The notes beneath the pieces were generated by a model. The model was not told the DNA's origin and searched no databases. It worked only from the letters and a program-made list of their open reading frames with translations. Of a DNA stretch of 64,000 nt, positions 22,151 through 37,000 are shown in pieces (position 1 is the stretch's first letter; the number at the start of each line of letters is the position of its first letter). A program made the translations under genes and the position numbers. The DNA comes from Liolophura sinensis (taxonomy: Eukaryota > Mollusca > Polyplacophora > Chitonida > Chitonidae). The stretch covers positions 71,954,984-72,018,983 of the forward strand of contig NC_088300.1 in NCBI RefSeq assembly GCF_032854445.1, given 5' to 3'.

Positions 22151-24760
22151 TGTTTCCTGTTGGTTGAGAGAAATGCCTTCATTTACAATGGCCTACGTAG
22201 CTGGGTCAGCCACAGAGGAAGTAAGGGCCGTCTAACCTAGGAAGTGCAGCAGACTGTGTAGCGCGTATAACAGAGTGATACAGGTAATAGTATAATAACT
22301 GTAAAATAAAATTGGTAAATTTCATTCGTTTTACTCGGTTTCTGTAGAAATTTCCTCATAAAAATATTACGAAGGAAGGAGCAGTAAATACCAGAGGGCT
22401 GAAAAAGCGTATTTATCCATATTGATATGTGGTCTACAGTTTTCATTACTGTTCCGGAACACTTCAAAAAAGTTTACATTAGTTCTAGTATCCCTAAAGA
22501 ACTATAACGACCACAGTTTTACAATTATAACCTATATGTTTTAGACAGTCGGTTATATATTCAGCTGTCTGTAACACTCGCGACCAAAATTGCGTTTAGT
22601 TAGTGACATGTAAAACCCAAGCTCTATAAATTGATATGTTGAAAGTCCACATTATTACAAATAAGATGCAGTTAGAATGGATTTTTTAATTCATTATGTT
22701 AAACTCCATCAGCTTAGAACTCGGGTGAGGTCATAATTATTCAAAAGTAAGTAGCATGTATTCAGTAAATTTTGTGTCGGTGAGCCGTAGTATTAGAGTG
22801 GAGTACTTATTACGATAATGTACCTGACTTAACACAAGGCAAAAAAAAAATTTACTTATGCGCTAAGTGACCGTCTGACCACGGATAGGTAGCATAAACG
22901 CTTGTTCAGTTTCATAAACCATAATCGAGTTTTCGCCGGCCAGAAACCCTGATATAAACCCTATGTTGAGTTCCAGGTATTTAGGGAAACGTGTCAGAAA
23001 TGCGATGTTCGACTCAATACATGTCTCGATATTTTATCCTTATTATGCACACTAACTTTTTGCCTTGTTTCACGCATAATGCCATTATTCTATTAAACAT
23101 ATGTTCACTCACTGGCCATCTTGTACGTGTGGTCGACCTAAGTGTATTTACTTTGGTATATACCCAGTTAAAAACGTTACGTTGTGCTTTACGCATATAA
23201 GATACATAAAAAGTACATTGAAGGTTTTTCTCAACCTTATTCTTTTTCACTAACCTATATCAATTTCGTAACCAGAAAAAATGTCTCTGGCTAGATCTGA
23301 AAGGCCAGAGCTTCCAAACCCAGGAGGGTGCTGGAACCTGGCCCATAGGCTTGAACCATACCTAATACTGAAACTCTCATTGAGGAAAGCGGGTGGGCGA
23401 TCTGCTCGGTGTCAGTATGGACTGTGATTGGCGTGTCTGGGTGTTGTCTGGGGAGTCTTACTTATGATGCTTCAGTGATCCAGCACGATATCTATAACGA
23501 CAGTGAGATCGCTCATCTACAGCGGAACACTTTCTTTATATTAATGAGTACAATAACCAGTTTCATGCCAAGTTTTTAGATGTGTACAAACTTTTGCATT
23601 TAACAACATTGTTCGCGCATAGATGAGTTTTCTAGAATTATTCCCGAATTTTTTTCCTGTCTGTTATGAACGAGCGTGCAGCCGAACAGGTGGTGCGAGT
23701 ACCCTCGCCAGGGTTTCAGTTTACCTTTCATATGTCGGGGCATTTTTCTGTGTTCTAAAGTTTCGTTACTTAAAGAATATGTTCTGTACATCAAACAAAG
23801 GCTGGGCCTCATCACAAGCTTGAAAACCACGGGGAATTCCCCTGTACTTTACGTCCTTACCCAAACGTGTGCATGCTTGACACAGCCCAGTGTACATTCG
23901 CTTTGTACGAGAGGGTAATAGCAATAGTGTCACCAGCGTTTACTGCGGAGAATGAATATAGAAATGATTAGGTCTTAATGCCACGTTGGCATTTTTTATT
24001 CCCTCTCTTGACGATTTAGTGACGAGACCAAGGTTGTCTTGTATGACATAAATGTGGACTAAACACATGAAGGGTACTATTTCGCCTGACACCATTTTAT
24101 GTTCATATATTACTGTATAGTAACTGCATTTGACATTCATAAATTTTTCAACTGATTCTTTTATGTGGTTTAAGGAACGGTGTCAAAGTAAAACTAAGTT
24201 ACGGCGATATATCACGAATTATTGTTCACAAGCCTAAATGGAAGAGGCATAATTCACAAAAGTGAAACTAGATTACCCTCAATACGTTATATTTGCTGCT
24301 ATAGGTTATACGAGTGCTTTGATTTTCTTTAACCATTATGCTGTAAATTTGTCAGCCTCAACCTCAAAAATATATATCCCCTAAAATTTGTGTGGTACAA
24401 TGTCATACCACCACACGGAGTTTGCACTTTTCTCTGTAACAATCTGATACATGTATATCATTTTTTTCAGCTGTGGTTGATGAAAGTGAACTCATAGCAT
24501 TTTGTTACCTTGGTAATCTCGCGAGGGGTAGGAAGTAACACTGGCAAGAAAGTTCTCAGTTCTATCCAAAACAGACAAATTCTGAGATAATTCAACTAGG
24601 TGCCAATTAACTAGTATTACCCATTCATTGCCCCATAACTCTTCAAATCTTAAATCCAATTGCCCGAATGGCTCATGTGTAGCATATGGACAGGCTGGCC
24701 TTGTGCAGCTTGAATGACATCCTATGGTTCAATGGTTAAGTGATTAAGTATAAGAAATCC
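22151..24760. other. No gene or repeat recognised
   Basis: Apart from short A/T runs I see neither exons with splice signals nor repeats. Scattered open frames here are short and lack features. Confidence 0.5.
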
Positions 24761-27160
24761 ATACACTACATAACATACATCCTTGTCTATACCCCTGTCA
24801 CACTCCACACAATGCATAACATACACACTCGTCAGTATTCCCGTCACACTATCTACACTACATAACATGCACACTTGTCTCTATGCTTATCACACCCTAC
24901 ACACTACATAACATACACACTTGTCTGTATCCCAGCACACTATACACTGCATAACATACACACTTTTATGTATCTCCATCACACCCTATACACTTAATAA
25001 CATACACACTTGTCTGTATCCCCATCACACACTATACACTACATAACATACACACTTTTCTGTACCCCATCACACTCTATACACTACAGTGTGTATGTGC
25101 CCCATCACACTCTCTACACTATATAACGTTCAAACTTGTCTGTATGCCCATCACACCCTGTACACCACATAACATACACACTTGTACGTATCCCCATCAC
25201 ACTCTATACACTACATAACATACACACATGTCTGTATCCCAGCACACTATACACTACATAACATACACACTTTTATGTATCTCCATCACACTCTATACAC
25301 TTAATAACATACACACTTGTCTGTATCCCCATCACACACTATACACTACATAACATACACACTTGTCTGTACGCCATCACACTCTATACACTACAGTGTG
25401 TATGTACCCCATCACACACTCTACACTATATAACGTTCAAACTTGTCTGTATGCCCATCACACTCTATACATTACATAACATACATCCTTGTTCAAACTT
25501 GTCTGTATGCCCATCACACTCTATACGTCACATAACATACACAGTTGTCTGTATGCCCATCATACTCTATACATTACATAACATACATCCACACTATCTA
25601 CACACTAAATAACATAGTATTCCCATCACACTCTATACACTGCATGTTGCGCACATGTCTCTATGCTCATCACACCCTACACACTACATAACTTACACAC
25701 TTCTCTGTATCTCCATTACACTCTATACACTGCATAACGTACACACTTGTCTGTATGCCCATCAAACCCTATTCACCACATCACATAAACACTTGTCTGC
25801 ATCCCCATCACACACTATACACTACATAACATACACACTTGTCTGTACCCTATCACACTCTCTACACTACATAACGTCCAAACTTGTCTGTATGCCCATT
25901 ACACTCTATACACTATATAACATACACACTCGTCTGTATCCCCATCACACCCTGTACACCATATAACATACTCACTTGTATGTATCCCCACCACGCTCTA
26001 TACATTACATAACATACACGCTTTTCTATATCTCAGTCACACTATCCAGACCACATAACATACACAATTGTTTGTATTCCCATCACTCTCTATACACTAC
26101 AAAACATACACACTGGTCCGTATGCCCATCACACTCTATACAATACCAAACATACACACTTGTCTATACTTCAGTCACACTATCCAGAAAACTCAATATA
26201 CACGCTTGTCTGTTTTCCCACTACACTCTATACACTGCGTAACATACACACTTGTCTGTATGCCCACAACACTCTATACGTTACATAACATACACACTTG
26301 TCCGTATGCTCATCGCACTCTATAGAATACCAAACATACACGCTTGTCTATACCTCAGTCACACTATCTACACCACATAACATACACATCTGTCTGTTTT
26401 CCCGTCACACTATCTACACTATATAACATACACACTTGTCTGTATGCCATCACACTCCATACAATACCAAACATACACACTTGTCAATACCTCAGTCACA
26501 CTATCTACACCCCATAACATACACACTTATCTGTATCCCCATCACACTCTACTCACTACCAAACATACACACTTGTCTATACCCCAGTCACACCATCTAC
26601 ACTACATAACATACACACTTGTTTGTATGCCCATCACACTCTATACGCCACATAACATACACACTTGTTTGTATGCCCATCACACTCTATACGCCACATA
26701 ACATACACACTTGTTTGTATGCCCAGCACACTCTGTTCACTACAAAACATACACACTTGTCTGTATCCCCATCACACTCTATACATTACATAACATACAC
26801 ATTTGTCTGTTTTACCATCACACTCTACACACTACAAAACATACACACTTGTCTATACCTCAGTCAAAGTATCTACACTACATAATATTATACACATTTG
26901 TCTGTATCCCCATCACACTCTATACACTACATAATGTACGCACTCGTCAGTATTCCCAACACACGCTATACACTACATAACATGCACACTTGTCTCTATG
27001 TCCATTACACCCTACACACTACATAACATACACACTTATCTGCATTCTCATCACACTCAACACACTACCAAACATACACACTTATCTATACCACAGTCAC
27101 AATATCTACACTACATAACATACACACTTGCCTATGTTTCCATCACACACATAGTACATA
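24761..27160 (+). repeat. 2.4-kb minisatellite of ~46-bp units
   Basis: The unit is 'acataacatacacacttgtc' plus 'tgtatccccatcacactcta' plus 'tacact', about 46 bases, repeated roughly 50 times. Variants are 'tgtatgcccat', 'tctatacctcagtcacacta' and 'taccaaacatac'. Larger blocks are themselves duplicated: about 24917-25141 and 25227-25451 match closely, including the odd 'ctacagtgtgtatgt' junction. The strand is strongly C/A-rich and stop-poor in several frames, giving short spurious open frames. Confidence 0.92.
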
Positions 27161-27364
27161 ACAGATGCGAACAACAGATTTTCCGTTGCACCATGTTCTT
27201 CAACCTGCTGGCAATCATACCTGATTTATGGTGAACCACTGTCATTTCTAATTATATATTTTGTACATTTTTTTTAAAACTGTCGTGATATGATAAAATG
27301 TTTTATCCAGTTTTAATTAGATGACAAAATGTAGGCTTATATCAATAATTGTCAGTAGTAAATG

Positions 27365-27430
27365 CATACTTCTCACACTATATCAAGGATTTTCCACTTA
27401 TACGATGGCGCTCAGTTTTACAGATAGCGA
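27365..27430 (-). mobile_element. SINE tail fragment
   Basis: 'aaggattttccacttatacg' followed by 'atggcgctcag' corresponds to the inverted tail of the main SINE family. Confidence 0.45.
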
Positions 27431-29790
27431 AAATCTTCCGACTGTCGAACAAGGAACAAGATGATGGCTTTTGATGTCACGTAGATTTCCAAAAGGGTTA
27501 ACTCCCGTTAGGAAGAACACGTCCCCATCTGCATAACTGAAAACCCAGTTGGAAATTTTAATTACGTTCATAATGGAGAATTTGGCGAACAATCGATGTT
27601 TATTGAAAGTTTATCTGATTTCTTGTTAAGAAATCCAACCGACTTTCCACCGTAAAGTTTTCTAATAAGTGTTTTAATGGCGATACAAATCAAGTCCTAG
27701 CGTATAAGTATGGTTGTTGGAAAGAAACTGCCTAAGATGCATGAATAGGTAAAACATGGTGAATACCGGTAAAATTAGATAATTCATTTCACGGTACACT
27801 GCTGCTCCACAGTGTGCTTGAGTAGGTATATTAAGAAAACACAAGACGTTAAAAAAAGTACCTGCACTTAAAGTAAGTCGTCTGCCAGGGATAATTTAGC
27901 CTCTAACTCAACAAGCAGCCAACCAACTGAATGGCAACCCGATTGACATGACTCATCTGTCAGATTCTGGGAAGACTCGTAATTTCTTAATTTTTTCCTT
28001 TTCTTTTTTGTGTTTACTTTTTAATTTTTCTTCCTATAATTTATTTTATTTATTTATTTATTTATTTTATTCCGTTTTTGGATATTATTTTTGTGTCGCA
28101 CGATTATCAGCTGCAGGTCTGATGACGGTGTGATTAATCAGTTATGAATGAAGCATTCCTTTTCGTTTTAATTGATATTTCATTTATTTATTCATTTGAT
28201 GAACAACAGATGGGAAAGATTAATTATGGTTAGGGTTCATCTAGTGAAGTACACGTGTACATCTAGTGAAGTACACGTGTACATCTAGTGAAGTACACGT
28301 GTACAATAACTTGTTCATTCCAGTCTGATAAAACAGGTCTCTAACATGTTTACAGAGACATTCTGTTTACACGTGTGTAGGCCTATGTGTGTCTCACGGA
28401 CACGACCCGTGTTGTCATGATAGTGTTCATGTCCGCTTACCGCGATACAACAGCTCGCAGTGGTTTTTGGCGAAATAGACGGTGCATTTCGCATTACATA
28501 TATGTAGATCTAGAGATAAAATGATCTTGTCTGGTATATCTTCCTGTGTTCAATGCTTTGAGTTTTCACGCTTGTAAAAAAAGGAAAGAAAAACAGAAAC
28601 GGGTCAAGGAAAATCCGCCCTACTTTATTTACGGCACAGTGACTGGTAGGGTGTCTGTGTTGTAAGTCAACTGGCTCTCTGTAAGATAATCCAATGCCAG
28701 GAAAAAGAGTATATTTAAAGTCAATAATATAATATAATAATACTGTTTTGTGTGTGAAGTTATATTCCGAATTCCCTTTCCAATATTATGTGAAAGCTTT
28801 GAATGGTATAAGCAAGTATACAAAACATCTTTGTCCTTGGTGTGTCCTTGCTTCTAAAATACAAGCCTGTATCTGACATGAACGTTGTTAATGACTAATC
28901 TCAGTACAGACATGAGGTATCTCACTGAGGAACCATAATGCCTTTATAGCTTCAAAATGTCTGTGCCTGCATGCAAAGTCTGGGTCGCTCGGCTATATGT
29001 ACTTGCTTCAGAGCCTCTGAGTCAAGCTTATAACCTACATACAGGGAGGCCTACACCACGGCCGTGTTTAACACCTATGTACTTGTACCTCACAATTCAC
29101 TTGTGAACTTATAAAATATTCACCGACTGTAACAGGATATATCGCCGTGGGACAACTTAAAAAGAGGTACACTCGCGCAAAGATCTGTATTCCCGAACAC
29201 TTAAGCTGACCAATGGGGCCTAAATTAAATTCAAAACCTGTGTCTTCAGTCAGTTACATAATTGTCCGCCACCTGTTTGAGTGAGTTGTGTGAAAATGTT
29301 CTCGCACCTTCAGCAAACATATGATGTTGAATTAACAAAGTTGTTTATTTGTTAAATAACCCTTTCTTTCATAAGGTGTTTGCAGGTTTAAAGTGATTAA
29401 TTATTAAAATGCATATGTATCAATCATGTGCCACGAATAGCCAATCATCTTGAAAATTCACACGTAGCTGTGCGGTTTCACTTAACAGATATGAAGACTG
29501 AATGTATCTATGACGACAACGAGTGAAGAAGGGATGATCTTACACGTTGAAACATGTTTAAAACTTTGCACCTTGAAGTGCATCGGCCGATGTTTGTGCA
29601 AGCAACCCGGAAGAATGTAAAAACCTACACTATGCAGACAGGCCTGCAATAGTGGTCGGAAGCCCTTACACTGTCTGACAGCACCACAGAATGCATATAT
29701 AGCACTATATAGCCCTTATTACTTGGTAAGCGGTTGTGACAAAGTTTTGGGTCATGATACCTGCTAGGCATTATGTTACAAGTGTTGTTT
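27431..29790. other. Intergenic, no gene recognised
   Basis: Contains a TTTA-rich tract at about 28041-28075 and a 22-bp repeat (listed separately). I see no exon, RNA gene or mobile element. Confidence 0.5.
28238..28303 (+). repeat. 22-bp tandem repeat, three units
   Basis: 'catctagtgaagtacacgtg' plus 'ta' is repeated exactly three times. Each unit contains the palindrome 'tacacgtgta' with a CACGTG E-box. Confidence 0.92.
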
Positions 29791-29794
29791 TGTA

Positions 29795-29970
<176 letters not shown>

Positions 29971-30596
29971 TGTTGTTTTTTGCGGCTTGAAAAATCCCCA
30001 AGACCGTGTTTCTGAGAAATCACGATTCAACCCATTCAAGGAAAAGGGTAACATCCTGTTCAGAATGCTGGTGGGGATTAATTAAAAGCACCCCATTACA
30101 TGAAATTTCTTCAGTAAGATAAAAGCATGTTGACCTAGTCTATTAATCTGAAAAACAAATATGAATTTCCGACTTGGCCTTCTTACAAAAGATTTAACGT
30201 AATGACCTTGAAGCATACCGAATTTTTGCCAAAGATATCGCTGAAAGTTTTCCGCACCGCGTTAACAAATGGCAACTCAGAAAATATGTAATTAAACATA
30301 AGCATAGTTCAAATACAGTCAATTATATGATCTATATACACATATCTGCCATTTAAGATATTTGTAAACGTGGGAAATAATAATAACTATAGGTATATAG
30401 TGGCGGCTATTGAACAGACAGGTAATACTTGTGGTGTGGAGTATTCACCACGGTTAAAGTCACTGGAGAAAACCATAATACAACGTCCAGAACACAAAAA
30501 TCTACTGTTTTAAACATTTGTTTAAAACAAATCGTTCATGGAAAACTCATAGTAGAAGTATCCGTGCAAGTGTGCGTTAGTAATGGTTCTTTATAT

Positions 30597-30740
30597 ACCT
30601 GCCGAATTGGTGATTGCGAGGTCACAAGTTCGAACCCGGCTCGGTGTAGAGACTGTGGCTTTTCGTCCGGTAGAAGCACAGGTGCGGTGACATATTTTGG
30701 ATTACTTAAGGTCAGAAGGCTTTCTAAATATACCTCTCTC
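30597..30740 (+). mobile_element. tRNA-derived SINE remnant, third type
   Basis: 'gcgaggtcacaagttcgaac' with 'ccggct' is a strong B box ('gttcgaaccc'), preceded by a decayed A box ('gccgaattggtgattg'). The body ('gtagagactgtggcttttcg', 'cacaggtgcggtgac') differs from the other SINEs in this window. The 3' end was not defined. Confidence 0.55.
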
Positions 30741-31439
30741 TTTCTCCTAAAAAGTAAGTATGAACACGGTGCAAGGTTCATTTAAAGAAGTCAGGAAACA
30801 AAAATACTTTACCGTGGTTGCATGTATAGTGAATAAGAGAATTAACCATGTTTACTTTGAAGATGTCGTCTTTTTGGGTGACCGAAGGTTTCACATAACG
30901 GTTGATAATATTGGAGGAGCCTATATTTCTGTTTTCTGTTTTATTTTTAATCCTGTGGCAAAACTGTTTAACCACTAATCTTTTAGATTATCGTAAATGC
31001 TTTGTATAATACTATGTAAAAAAGTGGACAGTCTGATTAATGGATAGACAAAACTTGTTTCGTCAAATAACCACCACGAAGTCTGACTATTAAAATTGTG
31101 AGCAAAGGTGTGAATTTAAACCGTTATCCTACAATCTCATCATACGTGATGCAAACACATCAGATACGATTTATTCAAGAAATATTGCCCGTGTTACCGT
31201 TGAACAGGACGCATTCTGTCTTGTATGCTTCATGCATACTTGTATTTTCATGTAGAAGGATATGATCCACACAGGCATTCAGGCGAAACGAGACGCCAAT
31301 GGCTCTAAGGCTATTTCTTTTGTGCACAATTTTTGTGACCATGGCGAATACATACGAAGAAGGAAATATCACATCAACATTTAAATGTTAAAAAAAACTC
31401 CTGTTGTGAAACATTGCAAACCGAGCTGCTGAACCATAG

Positions 31440-31797
31440 GGCCTACAGACATCGACTGTGCACGTGCTGTGTCATGTGACCGCGCCCTTCGCGTTGATTG
31501 GTTGACCAGCTAATTCTTTTCAATTCCACCAGTTCAACAGACCATGTTTACCTGGCCCACAATAAACCGTGCTGTTTTATACATTCACCGTATACTGTCA
31601 CTTCTATAGCCTTTCTTGTCACGTGATAAGTGTATACAGACCTGTGTTTAACACATCCTGAAACATCGACTGAGTCAGGTGGCGAGTAGCTGTGAATGTT
31701 ATACCAGTCAGCTAGACTGTGAGCAAGCATACAAGGAAGTTGGAAAAAGCTGGGTGATATCAAGTGAAAACTGCGTAGAAATACTTACAGGCGAAAA
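31440..31797 (+). promoter_or_regulatory. Probable promoter and 5' UTR of the cysteine-module gene
   Basis: Directly before the first coding exon are CACGTG E-boxes (31461-31466 and 31621-31626), a GC-rich 'ccgcgcccttcgcg' and an inverted CCAAT box in 'tgattggttg' (about 31495-31504). A weak TATA-like 'ttttatac' lies at about 31575. The assignment rests on position and motif content; the transcription start cannot be fixed by eye. Confidence 0.4.
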
Positions 31798-33954
31798 ATG
31801 ATAAAACTCATCACCGTGGCTGTCCTTACAGGTAAGTCCGCTTTACAGGTAGCCCGACAGTATACCTACACCACATTTACCATGTCACATGAGGTATCCC
31901 CGACAGTATACCTCCACCACACTTACCATGCCACATAGGGTAGTCCCGAAAGTATACCTCCATCACACTTATCAAGTCACTTAGGGTATCTTCGACAGTA
32001 TACCTCCTCCATGCTTACCGTGCCACATAGGGTATCCCCGACAGAATACCCCCATCACTATCAACATGTCACATATAATATCGACGACAGTATACCTCCA
32101 CCACACTTACCTTATAGGGTAGCCCCGACAGTATACCTCCACGACACTTACCATGTCACATAGGGTAGCCCCTACAGTATACCTCCACCACACTTACCAT
32201 GTCACATAAGGTATCCTCGACAGTAGACCTCCTCCACGCTTACCGTGCCACATAGGGTAACCCCGACAGTATGCCTCCACCACACTTACCTTGTCATATA
32301 GGGAAGCCCCGACAGAATACCTCTACCACAATTACCATGTCACATAGAATATCGATGACATCGAACTAACCATCTCCCATAGAGTATCACCGACAGCATA
32401 CCTCCACCACACTTACCTTCTCACATAGGGTAGCACCGACAGTATACCTCTTCACTATAATATAGGCATAGTCAGCTTTAAAGTGCCTCTCTGGTCAGAA
32501 TACAAATTGCGTAGGAATATTACAATGATATGAAAGAAATCCTACGGAGTAAGCCTAACACTATGTTTCAATGAACTTTGAAGAATAACACTATTTAACT
32601 CATATAACTGAAGATTCCTATAAAAAAAATCTTCGGCTGTGTCCGTAAAATTTTCCTGATGTGGAGTGATAATATTACCTGTATGACGTCGAATCAGGCA
32701 GATGTGACGTTAAGTAAGGCATTTATGCTGGGATGACGTCAAAAGCGTTTGAAGGGGCAGCGTCATTTGTGGATATACGTCAGCTATTGATGACGTGAGG
32801 TGCTCGTGGGTGACGTCACACCGGGCAAAGCGGAAGGGACAGAAAGATTTTGTTTCCGTATACTCTGACTAAGTGTACAATAACGGTTTCAATTCACCGC
32901 AATCACAATTTAGGAAAGCAATTCAGACTATCCCAGTCTTTATCAATTTACCTTGCTTTTAAGGCATGGGGGTTTTGACACCAAAGTAGCTCTTTAAATG
33001 AAAATTAAAGCACATGTGCAGTTGTACAATGATTGTACAAAGACGCCGTTCACATTACAAACAGGGTATTTTTCACGTCTGCGACAAACGGCACTCATAA
33101 ATACAAGGAAACCAATGGAACCAATTTGATCATTGTGTATAAGGTGTGAGGATAATCCTATTGTCTACAAGGTGTGAGGATAACCCTATTGTCTACATAT
33201 ATATCAAATTTATTTATTATATATATATATACACACATTACTAACTTCAAATATTGACTGAAGTATGAACTTCGTGGTGACGTATAAATTTCGCATGGTT
33301 CACTGCCCGCGATGTACTAACTTCACACAGCTCAGTACCGGCGATGTATCAGTTTAATACAGCTCACTACCGGCGATGTATCAACTTCATACAGCTCACT
33401 ACTGGTGATGTATAAATTTCGCATGGTTCACTGCCCGCGATGTACTAACTTCACACAGCTCAGTACCGGCGATGTATCAGTTTAATACAGCTCACTACCG
33501 GCGATGTATCAACTTCATACAGCTCACTACCAGTGATGTACAAATTTCGCATGGTTCACTGCCCGCGATGTACTAACTTCATACAGCTCTCTACCGGCGA
33601 TGTATGAACTTCATACAGCACACTACCCCGATGTAAAAGCTTCGTACAACTCACTACCCGCGATGTGCTAACTTCATCCAGCTCACTACCGACGATGTAT
33701 AACTTCGTACCGGCAATGTATCAACTTCATCCAGCTCACTACCGACGATGTATAACTTCGTACCGGCAATGTATCATATTTAAAAACTACATTTTACTTT
33801 ACAAGCAGCAAAGATCTTTGAAAAAAAAGTATGCGCGGGATATAAATTGCGCAATCTTTCATTTACTGTTTTGTAAGGCTGGCATATAATCTTCATTTTA
33901 TGTTGGTTTTAGGGTTGAAAGTTTTGACTGATTCGTAAAACGGATCACTGACGT

Positions 33955-34044
<90 letters not shown>

Positions 34045-37000
34045 TAGATAGATAGATAGATATATGCACATGTATCCTATATACATATCCCCTTCATGCA
34101 ATAAAGACATTGTATCTATATATAGACTGGCGAAAAATAGCTTGAACAATAATGTAAGAAAACTATTGACAGATCAGTGTACAACCTATATATTTATAAT
34201 GTTGCCTACGCCTAACACTGTATGCGTATGTGGTTATGTTTTTCCCCACAAAAAAACCTCAATGTAAAGAAAAACACTACCCGTGACACGCAGTGTGATC
34301 AAGAATGACTTTGTATATCGTTCATGGATTAAATTAAGGTAGATCTACACGTAAAAACGTGCGTCTTACTTGAACATTCCCAACAAAAGGAATTAAAAGA
34401 GTGTAAATACCTTAGGTGTGCAAACGCTTACCACAGAAGTTAACAAAAAGACTACACTACATATCAGTTGTTCCTAACCATTGAGGTCGTATGTGTAAAT
34501 GCTGGTATCACTGGTTCTTGTGTTGCCGATAGATAATAAAATATGGGGAGATTCGGCTGGTAATATTTCTCTGAAAGCCGTCTGATGTACTTCCATAGAT
34601 CGTAGATAGGCCATGAGGTTTACTCCACTTGCTAAAAAAATTTGTTCAACATTTGCATAACATATATGGCCAAAAGTTCTCCAAAAGGCATATGAAATGA
34701 CGAAACAGTAGACAAAATGATTTCGCACACAAAAATAGGTATGGGACTGACGGCTGAATTAACTCGTCCCGAAAGTCTTTGTAAATCATTTCACCATGAC
34801 CGTAACTAGCTGATGTTTCACCAAACGGTCATGATAAAATGATGTGCGAAGACTTTCAAGATGATTTACTCGGTAAAGCCATCAGCTAGTTACGATCGTC
34901 ATGAAACCAGCTCATCCTTTACCAGCCCTTATAAATCGTCTTACCATGTTTCTGTCACAAGCCATTCCATCATGGCTATAACTAAATAATGAAGCCCTAA
35001 TTCAATCATCAATGAAGTTTTTACAAAGTATTTCACATACGTATGAAAGGCAGTAAGCTTCTAGGTTGGCAGCTTAACAAAGTAAATAATCTTGACGTTT
35101 TCACAAACCACTTCGCCAACGCCGTGAAATTTGCACGTACGAAATGATCCTAGAAATCTTCAAAAAAAAGATTACATCAGGGTCATAAAATTCTGGCTTA
35201 GTGACTTGGCAAAAGCATTTTAACCAACCATTTCGTCAAGGTCATTAAAGCTGTCATGGTTTACCCGCGTGACTGAGTGCAGTAAATGATCTTGGAAACC
35301 TTAACAAAGCATTCCATCATGGCCATAACTAATTCATACCTAGTATACTTAGTACATGGCCAATGAACATTAAGAAACTGTATCACCTTGAGTGTTATCA
35401 CTCAAGTGTTGGGTTGGCTTCCATTCTAAAATAGTTACACCAATGCATAGGCCTCCTTTTGTGACGTAACGGAAGAACACATGGCTCGGTCACGTGGTTA
35501 GTGTGCACTAAATCTGTTGGCCTGATAATAATTAAATGCATGTTTTAACAATTCGCTAAAAGCACTTAAGAATCTACCCTTTGAATATAATATTGTCAAA
35601 TATCTCCTTCCTAAGTAAAGTAAATAAAACTTTATTTTTATCGAAAAAGATAATAACTTGTTATGTATGGACTTCTGTTTTTTTTATACGCTGAAAAGGC
35701 TTTGCGTGGGGAAGATTGAAAGTTTGAAGGCCCACAAATCTCAATCGAATGGAAAATATGAAGAAAACTGTATCCACTGGTAGAAAAAACCCAGTCGTAA
35801 AGCTGAAAATTATATACCGGTATCTTTATTCGTAATCCACCAAATGACTATCTTCACATCCTTCTTTAATCTCTTCGTTGTTTAACTGGTTGATTTGCTT
35901 GTCACGTGACAGTTTCGTGGGGGATTTCGGTCAGAGCATAGAAAAACTTGTGATACGACACACATTGGCCTTTATTTAAGGGCTTTATGCTCTGACAATA
36001 TCCGGGAAGAGGACGTCATTCAGGCACGTGTAAAGGGGCAAAACAATTTTATATTAACCATTTAAGTTCCGACCAGGTAAAGTTTGAAACAGGAACTCGA
36101 TGCACCCACTGACGTCAAAAATTACTGTGCTAGCCAGTACTTAACAATGGCCACCTCTGAGGAGGGAGGGAATTCTTTACACTCTTTCTTCAAGCATTCA
36201 AAATAACTCAACCATTCAAACGACATCTCTGGTAACAGAAAACAAACTCCAGTTAAATTTGAAACCATGCCGAGTGCACGATGCTTTTGTATTGGTAGGC
36301 TATACACCTTGTAAAGCTCATCCAATACTCAAAGGCAAACTTTAAAGGGATACAGAATCAATTCTGATTGGCTTGCGTGAAAGATAGCCAAGCCCAGACT
36401 GTGGGAATTTTAGGAATGGTACATTTATTCAAGCGTGACCCAGGCTGCAGAGTTTAACACAGGAAACCCTATATCCACTCTCAGCCAATCAACATAGACT
36501 CTGTATCCCTTAAATAGGATATATACATTGAAAAAACACATGTTTAACATTTAAACGTCTCTTTGCAAAAGATGATAAACGTGCTTAATGTTTAAATATA
36601 ACACATTTAATACTTAAACATTTAAACATGTTTATCCAACAACTAATAATAATAAAGCTTTATAATGTTGATCATATACACTGAAAGCTTTAAATCACTC
36701 CGTTTAAACAATAAACTTATTCAATTTACATAAATTATTGCATTTATAAAATACTGCATGTATTTATATAAAAAAAATCAATATTGTGATTGCGTGTATT
36801 TGAAAAATAAACACACCTTGAACATGTTAAAAGTAAGCATTTATAATAGTGTGTGCATGTGTTACCGTTCAAAATAGTTTTTGAACTTCCTAAAATCTGT
36901 AAAACGGATCAAATTATAGCTTTTTGGAACTTTGGGATCATTTTAATTCTCTTAATAGTATAGGTACGAGTCCGATATTTACTGAAAGGCATTAATTTGT

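Noticed and set aside
24761-27160. Series of ~85-codon open frames rich in Y, T, H
   Set aside because: They are a by-product of the C/A-rich 46-bp repeat, whose period shifts the frame at every unit.
35930-35996. Hairpin with 11-bp arms (tcagagcata / tatgctctga) as a mobile element or RNA
   Set aside because: Arms are short and the loop is ~45 bases; in a 64-kb window such pairs arise by chance.
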